From Collybia mongolica (lineage: Eukaryota; Basidiomycota; Agaricomycetes; Agaricales; Clitocybaceae), in the NCBI GenBank assembly GCA_013420905.1, contig JAAXNY010000009.1, forward strand, positions 2,480,001 through 2,544,000: a stretch of 64,000 nucleotides of DNA. Reading direction: 5' to 3'. Position numbers and translations under genes: made by a program. Each line of letters starts with the position of its first letter. Position 1 is the stretch's first letter. Under the pieces are notes generated by a model that saw only the letters and a list, made by a program, of their open reading frames with translations, ran no database searches and was not told the origin of the DNA. Below, piece after piece: positions 1 through 13,143 of the stretch.

Positions 1-233
1 GCTTGTTTGCGGCGTGGTATACCTACGGGATCGCGGGGGCGTTCTGGGTACACGATACGTACTACTATCGTGGCGGGATGCATGCGCTGAAGACATACTG
101 GATGATGACAATAGCCAATGTGCTTACAATCGCGGCTGGGGGTTTTATTTGTGTGGCGGGGATGTATGTTTCCGTCAAGTCGATCGTAATGGCATTCGAT
201 GAGGGAACATTGGCTGAGCCTTTTAGCTGCTAG
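1..233 (+). CDS. Amino-acid transporter (AAAP family), C-terminal fragment
   Basis: Only the last ~75 codons are in the window; the gene begins upstream and the stop is at 231-233. The translated end shows two hydrophobic segments (around GIAGAFWV and MMTIANVLTIAAGGFICVAG) separated by a short charged loop, and a C-terminal tail rich in Phe and Glu. This layout is what the last two helices of fungal Aa_trans (AAAP) permeases look like; these import or vacuolar-exchange neutral amino acids with protons. Family assignment rests on remembered similarity of this short region, so substrate and membrane location cannot be stated. It converges on the Ypt6 gene. Confidence 0.6.
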   Translation, partial: LFAAWYTYGIAGAFWVHDTYYYRGGMHALKTYWMMTIANVLTIAAGGFICVAGMYVSVKSIVMAFDEGTLAEPFSC

Positions 234-616
234 TTCATGTATAGCCTTGGAATTAACACATTGGCGCTACCATTCAATTAGTTCTTGAGTGGAAATCATT
301 GTGCTGAAATAGGATGACAATCAATAGAGAAGATCTTATCGATTGGGAACGCATTGAGGCAATGCCCGTAGCGTAGCGTGAGCCTAGAATTCGTAGCTAT
401 ATAAAACAGATCCAAATAAACGCTTTAACAGAAAGTTGATGCTCACAAGCGATTGCAAGGAACAAACATAACATTACTCACTGAGGTCACATTTATTGAT
501 AGTAAAATCTAATACACTAAAAACACAATCCGGGATGCGTTCGAAATCTGTGGATGACTGGTATATATATATCTTGATATATGCATGTATGGGCGCACGG
601 AAGAGGGTGTGAGTGT
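234..616. other. Convergent intergenic region
   Basis: AT-rich 3' flank between the transporter (+) and the Rab6 gene (-). I see no gene, only scattered A-rich stretches that could hold the two poly-A sites. Confidence 0.6.
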
Positions 617-1782
<1,166 letters not shown>

Positions 1783-4137
1783 ATGAAACTGTCAGATAAG
1801 ATCGCTGCACATGAATCTCCTCTTCCATTCTTCACATTTGAATTCTTCCCTCCAAGGACGGATCAAGTACTGCCATCTCCCTAACATCGTATATTGCTCC
1901 AGCTAAAGTTCAAATATTTAGGGATTTGATAACCTAATCGCGCGTATCTCTCGACTATGCGATCTCAATCCGCTTGCCATCAGCGTTACATGGGGCGCCG
2001 GGGGCTCCACGAAGGAACGTAGCCTTGACTTGGCAAGTCTGACGCAGGCACAGTATGGTGTAGACACGGTTATGCATCTAACGTGCACGAACATGGAGGA
2101 GGGTATGGTGAATGATACATTGAAAGTTCGTCTCATATATCTTCGCGAAAGAGCAATTTCAACGTCTTTCTAGGCCGCAAAAGAACAGGGTATTCAGAAT
2201 ATCCTGGCTCTACGTGGAGGTGGCGGTTTGTGTCCCATAAGAGGAGCATTTATTGAGCATTCACATTTCTAGATCCCCCAAGAGGAGAAGAAGAATGGAT
2301 CCCTATTGATCCACGGTTCCAGCACGGGATAGATCTCGTGAAACACATCCGGTCCTCACCCGAGTTCTCGTCCGAATTCTGCATCGGCGTGGCAGGTTTG
2401 TCGCTTCCCTACCTAGTTTATGGACCATTTGCCCAAAATGTTACAGCATACCCTGATGGCCACCCCGACAGTACCGTTGATGAGGACACTGAAATCTCAT
2501 ATTTGAAAGACAAGGTCGATGCTGGCGCAGAATTTATCGCAACCCAGCTATTCTACGACGTGGATGGGTTTATTCAGTGGGTGAAGAAGATCAGGCAAAA
2601 AGGTCACTCCTTATTATCCTGGATTGTAGGGCAAATTACCGAACTTTCCCAACAGGCATCCTCGTTCCTATAATTCCAAGCATCATGCCTATACAAACTT
2701 ACTCATCGTTTCTCCGACTGACGAAACTATGTGGTACCCGCGTTCCCGAACGAATTATGGCAGACCTGGCTCCCATCAGTGTGAGTCTAGCGTTCAAGTG
2801 GTCAGCTCTAACTAAAATTGGGAACTCGTAGCATGATGATCAACTCGTCAAGGACTACGGGGTAACATTGGCCACTGAAATGATTCAACGGCTGACAACA
2901 GATGGGGAGATCCGAGGTGTTCAATTCTGCACACTTAACCTCGAGAAGAGTGTCCATCGCATATTAGAACTACTCCAGTGGACTGGAGTTACGGCACCAG
3001 TTCACAACAAACTCATCGCTGTAGGTCTTCTGACTTTGGAGATGTAGTTGCGTGACTGATGATAATCTTCCAGGAAACTCCTGGGAGCTTCATTCATCCG
3101 CCATCTGGAATAGATCTTGTGGTATCACCGTCGATCGCAACGACTACTGCGACACTTGGTCTAGCCCAAATACCTGTCACAGAAGGGGAAGCAGGGCGTG
3201 GTGAATTGAATAACGCGGCCACATGGGACGACTTTCCCAATGGACGTTTTGGTGACTTTAAGAGTCCGGCGTTTGGCAATCAAGATCCTTGGGGTAACCC
3301 GACGATAGGGGTGCGTTGGAGATCAAATATTTGTTCCAATGACGCGACTAATAACCAGTTTGCAGCCCCGGGGAGAAGCGCTAGAGAAATGGGGCAACCC
3401 GAAATCCTTGGATGACTTGACACAAATATTCTTGGACCACCTTCATTCCAAGATCCCTACGACACCATTTTCTCCCGTCCCTCTATCACCAGAATCACTT
3501 ACAATTTTGACACATCTCGAGAGGTTAACCAAACGGGGGTGGTGGACTGTCGGATCGCAACCTGCTGTCGATGCTGCAAGTTCGAGTGACGAGGTATTTG
3601 GCTGGGGTCCGAGAGCCGGGTACGTATTCCAGAAAGGTTTCGTAGAATTCTTTTGCGAGGAGGCAGATGTCAATGCCATTGAGAGAAGAGTTGAACAAAG
3701 GGGTAACGGATGGGTACATTGGTTTGCTGGCGACGATAAGGTGTGTTATTTTATTTCATGCATGTATTTCTCATATCTTGCGGGAAGGGGGAGTGTCGCG
3801 GAAATGTTCCTGAGAGCGAACGGAATGCCGTAACCTGGGGTGTTTTCCCTGGCCAGGAGATTGCACAAACGACGATTATTGAGAAAGAGTCGTTTCTTTC
3901 CTGGAAGGTTCGTCGATCCAGCCTCTAACTGTTCATCCTGACTGGCTATGGCACTTCTAGGATGAGGCATTCTCAATATGGTCGGACTGGGCTTCGTTCT
4001 ACCGACCTGGTTCGGAGGAGCGAAAAGTACTTGAAGGAGTACGAGACAAACGCTGGCTGGTGAGCATCGTGCACCACGATTACAAGGACCTCCAGGCCTT
4101 GTGGACATTTTTATTTGACGGAGGTGAATTGGTATAA
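1783..4137 (+). CDS. MET13: Methylenetetrahydrofolate reductase
   Basis: Reduces 5,10-methylene-THF to 5-methyl-THF, the methyl donor for methionine synthesis, using FAD. The N-terminal exon reads MKLSDKI...FFTFEFFPPRT, the conserved start of the FAD-binding TIM barrel. Further on come SVTWGAGG, the TCTNM segment, the AGYPDGHP motif (created by splicing out an intron at about 2400-2450), FIATQLFYD and the PIIPGIMPI-like segment. The C-terminal half (about 3060-4137) is the fungal/eukaryotic regulatory domain with GWGPRAGYVFQK and VTWGVFPGQEI. About seven introns interrupt it. Yeast has two paralogues (MET12, MET13); the symbol is by homology and which paralogue this represents is not decided. 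Confidence 0.94.
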
Positions 4138-4362
4138 GTCACCGTAATGTAAGATTCGTGAATGTTTTGATTAGTAGATGGATCAGTGTCCCCTGCTCAA
4201 TGGAGTCGTATAAATTACTATGACAAGTGATTAACGAAAACTACAACTAGCTCGCGGTTTGGGCACGCACCATGGCTGTAATGGTCTCATACAAGCAAGT
4301 TGTAAACATCGTCTGAGTTTGTCGGATCTGAAAGTTGGTTTATACTCGCCACAGCGTCAAAG
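4138..4362. other. Convergent 3' flank of MTHFR and APC15-like genes
   Basis: Short AT-rich spacer with no coding signal that I can support. Confidence 0.5.
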
Positions 4363-4962
4363 TCAAGTTTCAGACGGTTCCTCTTCAAAGTCCTCCGCAT
4401 CCTCCTCAGCCATTTCCTCATTATCATCTGTATCTGTGGGGTCTACTGTCTCGGCAGTAACATCTTCGTCGAGATCCTCCATGCTAGCATCAAGGTCCGC
4501 TGCAGATTCATTCTCTCCGTCGTCTTCAACGAGAGAAGGTGCTACATTAGAGCGACCTGAACCTGAATCTTCTGAATCTTCGTCCGCCTGATAAACGAGT
4601 ATTGTAAGCCGCGAGGGTTCCAGTATAGCAGGAAGTTGTAACGGACATCATTTTTCTCCTCCTGTTGTGTCAGTGTTCTGCCAATTGGGATAAGGAAATT
4701 GTAACCTCTATTGTGGATGGCTAGGTTCTATAGCTAGATTGGCTATTGAAAAAGTCCTGTGACACAATAAACGTACAATGTCTTCAATCTCATTCTCCTC
4801 GTCGCTTAGATCATCCATTTCACGTTGTAGGTCGCGGATATCATTGAGATGATTGCGTCTTTCTGTGTACTTCAACGGCTTAGGATGTGGTTGGGGTGGT
4901 TTGGGAAGTAAATGAGGAAATAATGGGGAGCGCGGAAGGAGTGTTGGGGTGGCCACAGACAT
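4363..4962 (-). CDS. APC15: Anaphase-promoting complex subunit 15-like protein
   Basis: Small acidic protein of about 155 residues in three exons. Exon 1 (from MSVATPTLLPRSPLFP, start at 4962) is proline-rich followed by a charged helix (RDLQREMDDLSDEENEIED). A 49-nt intron (GTACGT...CTATAG) leads to exon 2, which contains NFLIPIGRTLTQQEE, matching the LVPIGKPASE-type motif of animal APC15. A second intron joins the acidic tail (DEDSEDSGSG... ending EEEPSET). In the APC/C, APC15 promotes mitotic checkpoint complex turnover and Cdc20 autoubiquitination. The family is short and weakly conserved, so I rely on the NxLxPIG motif plus acidic tail and overall size. Confidence 0.7.
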
Positions 4963-5723
4963 TAATTCCCGTAGCAAGTGCCCGTAAACATTAATAATAT
5001 GTTCGGAAACTGCCGTCACAAACCAGACATAACTTAGGTAGTGTGAGTGTTCTGCATCACGTTACAATTTATAAGAACCCTGGACTTGGGGGACGAACTT
5101 GACTTTGCAAATCAAATAACGATGACTCGGACCAGCCATGAACACGGAATGCTGCATGTGCAGGAGCTATAATAGGATAAGGCGTACTTCTAGTGTACCT
5201 CTGCAGCGTGTTATAAACATGTAAAGGAATCCCATTGAATTTACAGCAACAACCATAGTATATAGGTAGTGTAGATCCATAAACGACATCATCTCTCCCT
5301 CCCCCCTTCTTTCCCCTTGTCCCCTCACTGTTCTTTTCCTATGCTTAAATAAGTACGAGGTCCTCGTACGTGACCATCCTCCCTATGAGACAAATTCATG
5401 GATAAATGGTGCTTGAAATGTTTAAATCGATACATTAATGCAGGCATGCAGCAGAGCAAAACACGAGAAGGATTAGCCTCTCGAAGGCGTAATGTGGTGG
5501 CTACAGTCATATCACCATACCATGTCTGTACCAATTCCATTACAAGAAAGTCGCCAATGTACATATGTACATACTACTAGACACCCCACATCCGTCTATC
5601 AACCATGTTGACAGTTAAAATATAAAAAAGTTGTCCAGCAAATGTGAGCGTGAATGGTTATAAGTTAGAGATAAAGACGGGGAATTGAAATAATAAGTTA
5701 GATGGTATGGGCTCCACGAAAGC
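4963..5723. other. Intergenic region between creC-like and APC15-like genes
   Basis: Both neighbours are on the minus strand, so this is 3' flank of the creC-like gene and promoter of the APC15-like gene. On the minus strand a roughly 90-codon stretch is open (about 5330 to 5066) without an ATG; the predicted peptide resembles nothing I know. A CT-rich tract lies at 5285-5330. Confidence 0.4.
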
Positions 5724-7982
5724 TCAGGAGATTAGGTGCTGGATATCTGCGATCCGTGGCGTCTTTAATCTAGGTTTCAAAGCTAGTGGTCGAATCCATA
5801 ACTTGATGTGGCCGAGTTTGGTTGATGTTAGAATAGAGCGGGGAAGGAATGAAATGACGGTTAGAATGTCGCTATCAATGTTTTTTATCTCGTGCCCTCT
5901 TAGTACGCGCAGTGAGTTATTCGGGTGTAGACTACTCACCAAAACAGGTTGAACGACGGCGATCTCGTTTCGAGATGGCGCGGGATGGTACCGTCGGGAT
6001 GAACTCCCGTCCACACCGGGCATACCCGACGAAGGGAGATAAAGGGCAGATCTATCACGTCTATACGAAAGCGATATTGCAGATGACATAGACATTCGTT
6101 GATGATGTGTTGCCTAGATTATGTTAGTAGAATGACAACGAACAGGCAGGATAGTTACCTGGAATTTCGGCCGGTGCAGGGCACCACTTGAGAAGTCCCA
6201 CTGAGAGCGTTGTAATCAGTTATCATGCAATTGGAGAATAAGCCAAACAGACCAGGATAAGTTTGTTGTCTTCACCTACGCTGCCAAATCGGTACGTACG
6301 GCCGTCGCAGCGGAGATCATCGAAAGCGACAGCGGAAACGAAAGACGAATGTCCCTGACATCGGGCGACAACACGTTGCTCCCAAGGGGAGAATATTGTG
6401 AGCAAGTCATCCTGACCCCCAGTCTTGTATAAAACCCAATCAATGACTGAAGCAAGCGATTACAATTGTAGTTACCAATATGAAACGTCCATCGGGCGAC
6501 CACGCTATACACGTCAGCGCTCCGAAGTAAGAAGCGTAACAATCAACAAGTCTGTCATATCAGATAAGAAACCATCACATATCTCAAATACATCTCAACT
6601 TACTGCTCCGCTAGAGCATCGATCACTCTTAGGCAGCCGTCTCCAGAAATAGCTCCGACATATTTTACATCAGGCGAAAATACAAAATCTATTGGTTCTT
6701 AGCACAATATAATACATAGTGAGAGCCTGACTCACCAACGATACCGCGGCGAGAAACCCTCCAGTGACTAACTGGGTTTTTGGCGGCCTTATCCTTGTCT
6801 GGCTTTCCATTACCATTAACGCCGCTGCCCGATGTGACGGGATGCCAGGGAGGCATCGTCACAAATATGCTATTCGTTGGATCCCATTCCTGTTGTGATG
6901 AGGCATCCTCGGACGTCGATGTAGCATTGGAGTCAAGGACTTTCCCTGTAGGTTCCTGGGGGGTAAATGTCCCATCATCCCGTTCTTTATCATATACGAT
7001 GATCGTTCCGTCGGCGTGTGAGACGAGGAATAGTGTCGCCGATGAAGGTACCCATCGAACAGCGGTACATGGGGAATTTGAAATGCAACCCTTTGGGATA
7101 TCTCAGAATACCTTCACGCCTCTGCAAATGTTCAACGTACTTGTTTGTTTAGGCGGCAGTACCGGGACGTAATGGGATCTAAGAGAATTTCCGATTCGAT
7201 ATATGCGACATGTTTGCAAGGTATATCGGGCGCACCTAACCATACCAAGTCCCCAGAACTAAATCCTAGAATTACATCGAGTTGTTCCGGCGTTGCCGTT
7301 GATGTGTTCACATCATGGCATGTTGGAGCTTTGGAGAATGTGATTCTGGATAAAGGTTCCTGGAGATAATGAGTTTATAAATTGCATCGTGGTGTGTATA
7401 AACTTCTCACACCTTGGCTTTAGAACCCGCCTCAACCCATACGTAACTTTTAGCCTGGTTATAGAACAGAAATGTGATATCCCCCTGTTTTGACTGAAGA
7501 GTTTTGGTCAAGCCCTCTGCTGTCTGAATCCGAGTGATGAAGGTGGACGACGATGTCCGGATGTTCTGTTTTGGCCTTGCCACATTTTTCTTCTTTCCAG
7601 CAGCTGGGGCAGGAGAGAACAGTGTATGGGGTTCCTGGGTTACCGATTGGTTCGGAGGTGAGTGTTCTTGGGTCGATGATGAAGGTTGATCGCCCTCGTC
7701 CACTGTATCACTACTTGACAGACTAACACCATCGTCACGGTCCTTGAGGCCATTCCCTTTGTCCTTCTTCTGGTCTTTATTACCGCCCAATAGCTGCGCA
7801 AACCCTGGCCCCCCACCTGTTTTCGTAGCAGGAAATCGGACTACTACAGTGGAAACTTTGGTTGCGGGTGTAGGACCCGCGCTAACAGCATGGCTCTGGA
7901 CCAGTGAAGGCTTGTGTTCATCAGTAACGGTGTACACGCCTTCTGGAGCGACGAACGTAGATTCATTCTCCATCGCGGCCAT
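5724..7982 (-). CDS. creC: CreC/WDR20-type WD40 protein (catabolite repression)
   Basis: The N-terminal exon (start MAAMENES, 7982) encodes a low-complexity Ser/Gly-rich region and then the hallmark [21 protein letters not shown], followed by [15 protein letters not shown], which is how CreC and WDR20 proteins enter their beta-propeller. Later exons supply WD-type repeats ([67 protein letters not shown]) and a final [11 protein letters not shown]...GHIKLWIRP blade. In Aspergillus, CreC partners with the deubiquitinase CreB in carbon catabolite repression; animal WDR20 activates USP12/46. At least six introns are needed. The propeller location is inferred from motif order; the partner in this fungus is an inference from the family. 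Confidence 0.88.
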
Positions 7983-8146
7983 GGAGAAAGGCCAGGTACG
8001 ACCAGCTTTCGCGTGGTCCTAAGTATTAGCGCGAGAAGCAATCATAACAAGTGTTATGATTTGGTAACTGTCACTTGTTTGACCCGCCCCGCATCGAAAA
8101 ACATGACCGCTATTCCAGCCGGATCTTAGCCACCGCCTTTCTCTTC
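7983..8146. promoter_or_regulatory. Divergent promoter between creC-like and BCKDHB genes
   Basis: About 160 bp separates the two predicted starts. No TATA box or recognisable factor site was found. Confidence 0.4.
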
Positions 8147-9875
8147 ATGCACACCACAAAGTTCACCTTTCGCGCAGCGAAGAGGTTCCCTTCAGCCATA
8201 GCAAGTCCTTTTTCTAATTACATTTCAAGTTTAACTGACCCAGAGCATAGTGTCGCTTCAATTCCACGGCTGTCGAACCCCCCCCAGCCGGAGGGCATCT
8301 ACCCTCCATTGCTACCTCCCAGGTTCTTCGAACCACTAGGGATGCCGCACTGCGCACTCCTGGACTGTCTTGGGCTGATGAAGATTCATCTGGTCCGTCG
8401 AGAAACATTGTCGGAGGTCGCGAGACCAGGAAAATGAACACCTACCAGGCCGTACGGGATGCTATGAGGTGAAGGCCATTCGCGTTCAATTTTCCACCCC
8501 CCTATCTCACCATTCGTATGCAGTATTGCCCTAATGAAAGATGATAACGCTGTTGTCTTTGGTGAAGATGTCGCGTTCGGCGGTGTTTTTAGATGCACTA
8601 TGGTGAGTCCGGCCGGAACCTATAATTTGTATCGAACTCAAAACATGATATGCTTAACCTAGGGACTTGCGGAAGAGTTTGGTTTGTGCATTACTGGTAC
8701 CCTTCTCACCAGTGCTCATGTACATCATAGGAAAGGAGCGCGTCTTCAACACTCCCCTAACCGAGCAGGGCATTGCAGGGTTTGGTATCGGTATGGCGTT
8801 AATGGGCCATACCGCTATCGCGGAAATTCAATTCGCAGACTACATTTATCCTGCATTCGATCAGGTGAGTTTTCATTATATAACATACATCTTTCCATGC
8901 CTAATTACTTCGGGGGTTCCAGCTCGTAAATGAAGCCGCAAAGATTCGGTATCGTTCAGGTGGACAATACAATGTTGGAGGCCTCACCATCCGCACGCCT
9001 ACCATGTCAGTGGTAAGTCAGGGCCTTTGAAGTGTTAAAGGGGAAAAACTAATAGACTTAGGGTCATGGTGGATTATACCATTCACAATCACCGGAAGGA
9101 TTCTTCATGGGTGCCTCGGGACTCAAGGTAAGCTGCCCGGGTCTATGTCACCCCCCATAAGCTGAAGACTTCTATCTAGGTCGTGATACCCCGTTCCCCT
9201 ATTCAAGCAAAAGGACTGTTACTCGGGTCCATCAGAGACCCCAACCCAGTAATATTTATGGAACCTAAGATTCTTTATCGCTCTACAGGTGAATATGATT
9301 GACACTTATTGCACTTAAGTTCCACTGCTGACTTGTTGGTAGTCGAGCAAGTCCCGATTGACGACTATGTGCTTCCGCTTGGCAAGGCGGAGACGCTCAT
9401 CCCAGGCAATGACCTCACCCTCCTGACCTGGGGAACCCCGGTATACCACTGCGAAACGGCTCTACACATGTTGTCATCGCCCTCGCCTAGCATGGAACCC
9501 CTCGTACCTGCATCTATCCGTTCAGCAAAAATAGAACTCATTGACCTTCGCTCCATCCTTCCATGGGATGTAGAAACGATCGTAGAGAGCGTGAATCGAA
9601 CAGGCCGACTTGTCGTCGTTCACGAAGCCGGAATGACTGCTGGCGTCGGTGCGGAAATTAGCGCAGAGGTTCAGAAGAGGTGTTTCTTGAAATTGAACGC
9701 GCCTGTCAAACGGGTGACTGGCTGGGAGTGAGTGGCACTCATATTATTTTTTCTTGGGGAGCACTTGCTGAACATCTCCATTCATAGCACTCCCGTCGCG
9801 CTTCAATATGAGAAGTTCCATATACCAGATGCAGTCCGTGTTCTTGACGCTGTCGTCGAGACCTTAACCTATTGA
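8147..9875 (+). CDS. BCKDHB: Branched-chain 2-oxoacid dehydrogenase E1 beta subunit (mitochondrial)
   Basis: E1-beta of the mitochondrial complex that oxidatively decarboxylates Leu, Ile and Val keto acids with thiamine diphosphate. Across about seven exons the sequence gives [106 protein letters not shown] and WGTPVYH, ending [17 protein letters not shown]. These are in the order of the transketolase pyrimidine-binding and C-terminal domains. The N-terminal exon structure is uncertain: an Arg/Ser/Thr-rich, transit-peptide-like ATG exon begins at 8147 but its splice to the exon opening at about 8250 is not resolved. An E1-alpha partner is not in the window. Confidence 0.92.
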
Positions 9876-10185
9876 TGTATGGGTCTTTTAAAAGCAATTA
9901 AATTGAAGTATGTACGGTTTGCGGCAAGCATGAGTGCGCCATATGGCGAATGTCAATGGAATTCTGGTAATTCCCTGGGGTTTCTGCGGAACTTGATTTG
10001 TTCAGAGGCATCATGGGTCTTGTCCGCCAAAGCAATGCGATGTCGCGGAGGGATCGTGAGCAGCGGACCGGTGTGTTGCGCTTACATAATTCCATAAGTG
10101 TAGAGTGTGGCTGTGTTTTTGTGTTTCGTCGAGTCAACATTCCATTTTCGTTATCGTTGTGGCAGCGACGACGGCCTCAACAGCC
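9876..10185. promoter_or_regulatory. Intergenic region upstream of mS38 gene
   Basis: Terminator side of the BCKDHB gene and promoter of the mS38 gene. Nothing else seen. Confidence 0.4.
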
Positions 10186-11186
10186 ATGTCTGCCTTTACT
10201 CGTTTTTTACATCCAATTCCAACGGCTAGGAGGGCCTACTCCTCTTTTTTCTCTTCCAAGCCTGGCGGTGGAGGCCGCTACTTCAACTCTGCCAAACCAC
10301 CAAAGGTCATACCAGGTGGCGCTGCGAAGAGTACCACGAATAAAGTCGAGTCGTCGACAGAATCCTCAGCAGAAGGTGTACAGGCGTCGGCGGGCGGCGG
10401 GGGAACTGGCGCTGCGAACGGGGGCAGCAAACCAAACGGTTTGATGAATGCAAATGGGGATCAAGGCGCTCCAGCGTCCACGACTTCATCCGCCTCCTCG
10501 TCATCCTCGTCTTCGACCGCGAACACGCCAGGCCCAGAATCTGACGCCAAACATTCGACAGCGGGATGGTCTGGGCACGCCCACCTGCACCGCCAGCACC
10601 CCGTCGTCACGCCCAAGGACTTCAAGCTTCATCAATTTTTTTCGTTACACCGGCCACTCCTACTGCTCGCCCAGCCGTCATCCATCCTCAGCTCCGCCGC
10701 ACCGGACGTTGACCCAACCTCAATCAAGCCAATTTCAAGCGCCACCAGCACAACAAACCACCCGTGGCTGATGGATGAATTTGCCGAGGCATCCATGGAT
10801 GCGGATGCGGCCGCCGCCCGCCAGCTCACGCGTGCGCTAACCATCCATCACGCAGGTGCCACCGCCGCTTGGGAGAACACGCTGCGGCAGTTAGGGCTGG
10901 ATGTCGATAAGGATATCGACCGGGTGGGGCTGCAGCAACAGTGGGACAGGGAGTGGCAGGAGGTCTTGATGGACAGCACGAAGAGGAAGCGAAGAAAGAA
11001 GATGAAGAAACATAAGTCAGTAGCTTCTAATTTTTAGCGGGTGCATCTATTGATATGTGTTGTGCTCCTTAGGCTCAAGAAACGCAGAAAGGTAGTTATC
11101 TTTGCCTAGATAATAAACCACTGTCCACTGACGATCTTTGACTCTTCTAGGCAACACGCGCGTCTCGAGTAAAGATCGGACGATAG
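10186..11186 (+). CDS. COX24: Mitochondrial small ribosomal subunit protein mS38 (Cox24-type)
   Basis: The start MSAFTRFLHP fits an Arg/Ser-rich mitochondrial targeting sequence (RRAYSSFFSS). It is followed by a long Ser/Gly/Ala low-complexity linker (about residues 25-150). The C-terminus is diagnostic: a lysine/arginine block, SVxxRKRRKKMKKHK-like, continues after a short intron into LKKRRKATRASR, ending VKIGR at 11186. Two small introns (GTCAGT...CCTTAG and GTAGTT...TTCTAG) split this DUF1713/COX24_C domain. In yeast the protein is a mitoribosomal component needed for COX1 expression. Most of the protein is poorly conserved, so the assignment rests on the C-terminal ~35 residues. Confidence 0.85.
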
Positions 11187-11585
11187 GATCCTCGTTACTT
11201 CTATCGTTGGACACTCGGCGCCCATCAGAGCAGTGCACATAACAGCAGCCTATGGTCTATCCATAGTTAATTTAAGCAATCACCTCGCATTTCACCCTTT
11301 TACTTCTTGTCACATACATTAGAACATTGGCCATACTAGGTACACCTGAGTCTGGGATCTGATGCACTGCTGAAATTCACTGTACGCACTGATCATGTGA
11401 GAAGGAAAAACTATTTTGTGCGACTCTCAAACTTGGACGACTGCAATCGGTGATAAATCGAATCAGAGTCATTGCGAAAATGATAAGCTAAGGAATTACA
11501 TATGACTATAAAGGCTAGTACATGTCCAGGTGCTGCGAATGATAAACCAGACGTATAAAAATATGAGGATCATGGATGGTGCGCT
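11187..11585. other. Convergent intergenic region
   Basis: About 400 bp between the mS38 gene (+) and the retropepsin-like gene (-). No gene supported. Confidence 0.5.
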
Positions 11586-12777
11586 TCAAGTAACCGTAAC
11601 AATCTCTCCCCTCCCGTCCTTCAATATAACCAATTCACACTCGACTTTCTCTCCTGTATCCAAACACACAACGTCTGTCGGGTCGGTGGTGCTCGTTCGT
11701 ATCTGTCGCTTCTCAAAGAATGAGCGACCCAAGACAACATCAAAATGAGGCTCTTCTGATAAGTAGACGCCAATCATCGTCGGCTTCTGGCCAGTGTCCT
11801 CCTCAGATCGTTTCCCGCCACCATTTGCGCGTGATTTCGGTGGAGGCGCATCAGGGTGGGAGTCGAACGAGGAAGAAGGAGTGAGCGTGATAGGCCATAA
11901 GCCAATATTCACAAGGCCTCCGTAACCATAGTGGCCTGGGGCAGCATCCTTAGGGATGAACCCATGCTTGATGGCAAACTTCCGGGAAATGTATACATGT
12001 CGGTAACCTGACTTGAGTAGCATTCTGACTGCAAATCGCAACATGTGTAAGTCGAAGCCAAACTAAAAGGAGGAATGCACTTGCCATTCTGTACCGGCCC
12101 AATGCTGCCCATAACAGTCCTGACCCCATTCTCGCCATGGAACTTCTCAAACTCTTTCTTGTGCACAGGGATACCATCGTTGCCCTCGTGTGTTACGGCG
12201 GGTGTTCGCTTACTAACCTTAGACTTCTTGGATCGATTTGAGGGAGATGGGGAATGTGAGTCCAAGCGAGGATGGTGTACGCGAGATGGCTGGAACAGGT
12301 AAAATGATGCATTGAGATATGCAGGTGGGGTAGGAAGAGGCTGAGAGGGATCGTGTAAGTGGAGAGTGGGTGTCGAAGGAGGCGCCGAAAAATGGGTCGA
12401 GTCACTGCTAGCAGACATGACTGGCGTCGGTAGCTGCTGCTGCCGCCAGACGAATATCGTATAGTCGGAATCTAGGCATCATAGTTAGATATAGACGTCT
12501 CTAAGACATTGATTGTTTCTTGCCGTCATCTAAATTCCAGATTGATTCGTTAAATTCGTACTTGAGCCAGCCGGGTCCAACGCGAGCACCGCGATAAGAT
12601 GTATGTGATTTCCGGCTCAAGGTGTCATAGAGGGACTCCAAAGAGTCTTGAGTTACTTAGAGAAGGAACATGGTGATTAGCTGGTCAGAAGCGCTCACGA
12701 CCCTTGAACTTACAGGAATGCACGATCGCAAACGACGATGTCGGCGTGTGAATATTGAGAATGGACGGTGCAGCCAT
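11586..12777 (-). CDS. Uncharacterised protein with degenerate retropepsin-like domain
   Basis: I do not recognise a named family. The start MAAPSILNI (12777) opens a compact N-terminal domain (about residues 1-75, ending NESIWNLDDDSDYTIFVWR, reminiscent of a PB1 or ubiquitin-like fold). A proline/serine-rich linker follows, then a C-terminal domain laid out like a retropepsin: LLKSGYRHVYISRKFAIKHG where proteases have a DSG/DTG loop, and DVVLGRSFFEKR where they have the ILG-x-x-F/W-L segment. The catalytic Asp position is Lys, so protease activity is not expected. Three introns are needed; two use GC donors (G|GCAAGT near 12082 and G|GCAAGA near 12527). It sits between housekeeping genes and looks like a fixed host gene. 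Function unknown. Confidence 0.65.
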
Positions 12778-13143
12778 CCACGTCCAATATACGGTACCCG
12801 TCGAGCAGGCGCGCTACTTGGGAACGTTAAGGATGATGGTGGTTACTGAGAGAGTGGCAGCCGCGAGGCCACGGGTGAGAGACATGTCATTTGGCTATTT
12901 TGAAACATAAATGTAACAGTCGCGTTCTTCCAATACATCAAAATCGACCATCATTGCTTCAAAAACAAAACATATCGTTCAATACTTGACTGGTGCATAT
13001 CATAACAAAATCGCGCAGAATGCGAACTTGGGCCCAGTAGTTTTTGAGAATCACATCGCATTTTGTGTAATATCGGGATCAATTATTTTCTCGACGTCAT
13101 CAATGTAGGGCACACGACACTTGTCTCGGCACTTAGATTCCAG
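12778..13143. other. Intergenic region upstream of the retropepsin-like gene
   Basis: Promoter side of the minus-strand gene. An upstream ATG at 12951 opens a short frame (MVDFDVLEE) that I could not join in frame to the gene. Confidence 0.4.

Noticed and set aside
4259..4591. Plus-strand Ser-rich ORF
   Set aside because: It is the antisense of the acidic tail of the APC15-like gene; poly-Asp/Glu codons read as Ser on the other strand.
5325..5564. 79-codon minus-strand ORF beginning MYIGDF
   Set aside because: It lies just 3' of the creC-like gene, has no recognisable motif or splice partners, and is most likely 3' UTR.
10105..10185. Earlier in-frame start for the mS38 gene
   Set aside because: The frame is open upstream, but the ATG at 10186 gives a typical mitochondrial targeting sequence and the upstream residues look non-coding.
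12951..12951. Upstream ATG (MVDFDVLEE) as start of the retropepsin-like gene
   Set aside because: I could not find a splice that joins it in frame; the ATG at 12777 opens the correct frame directly.
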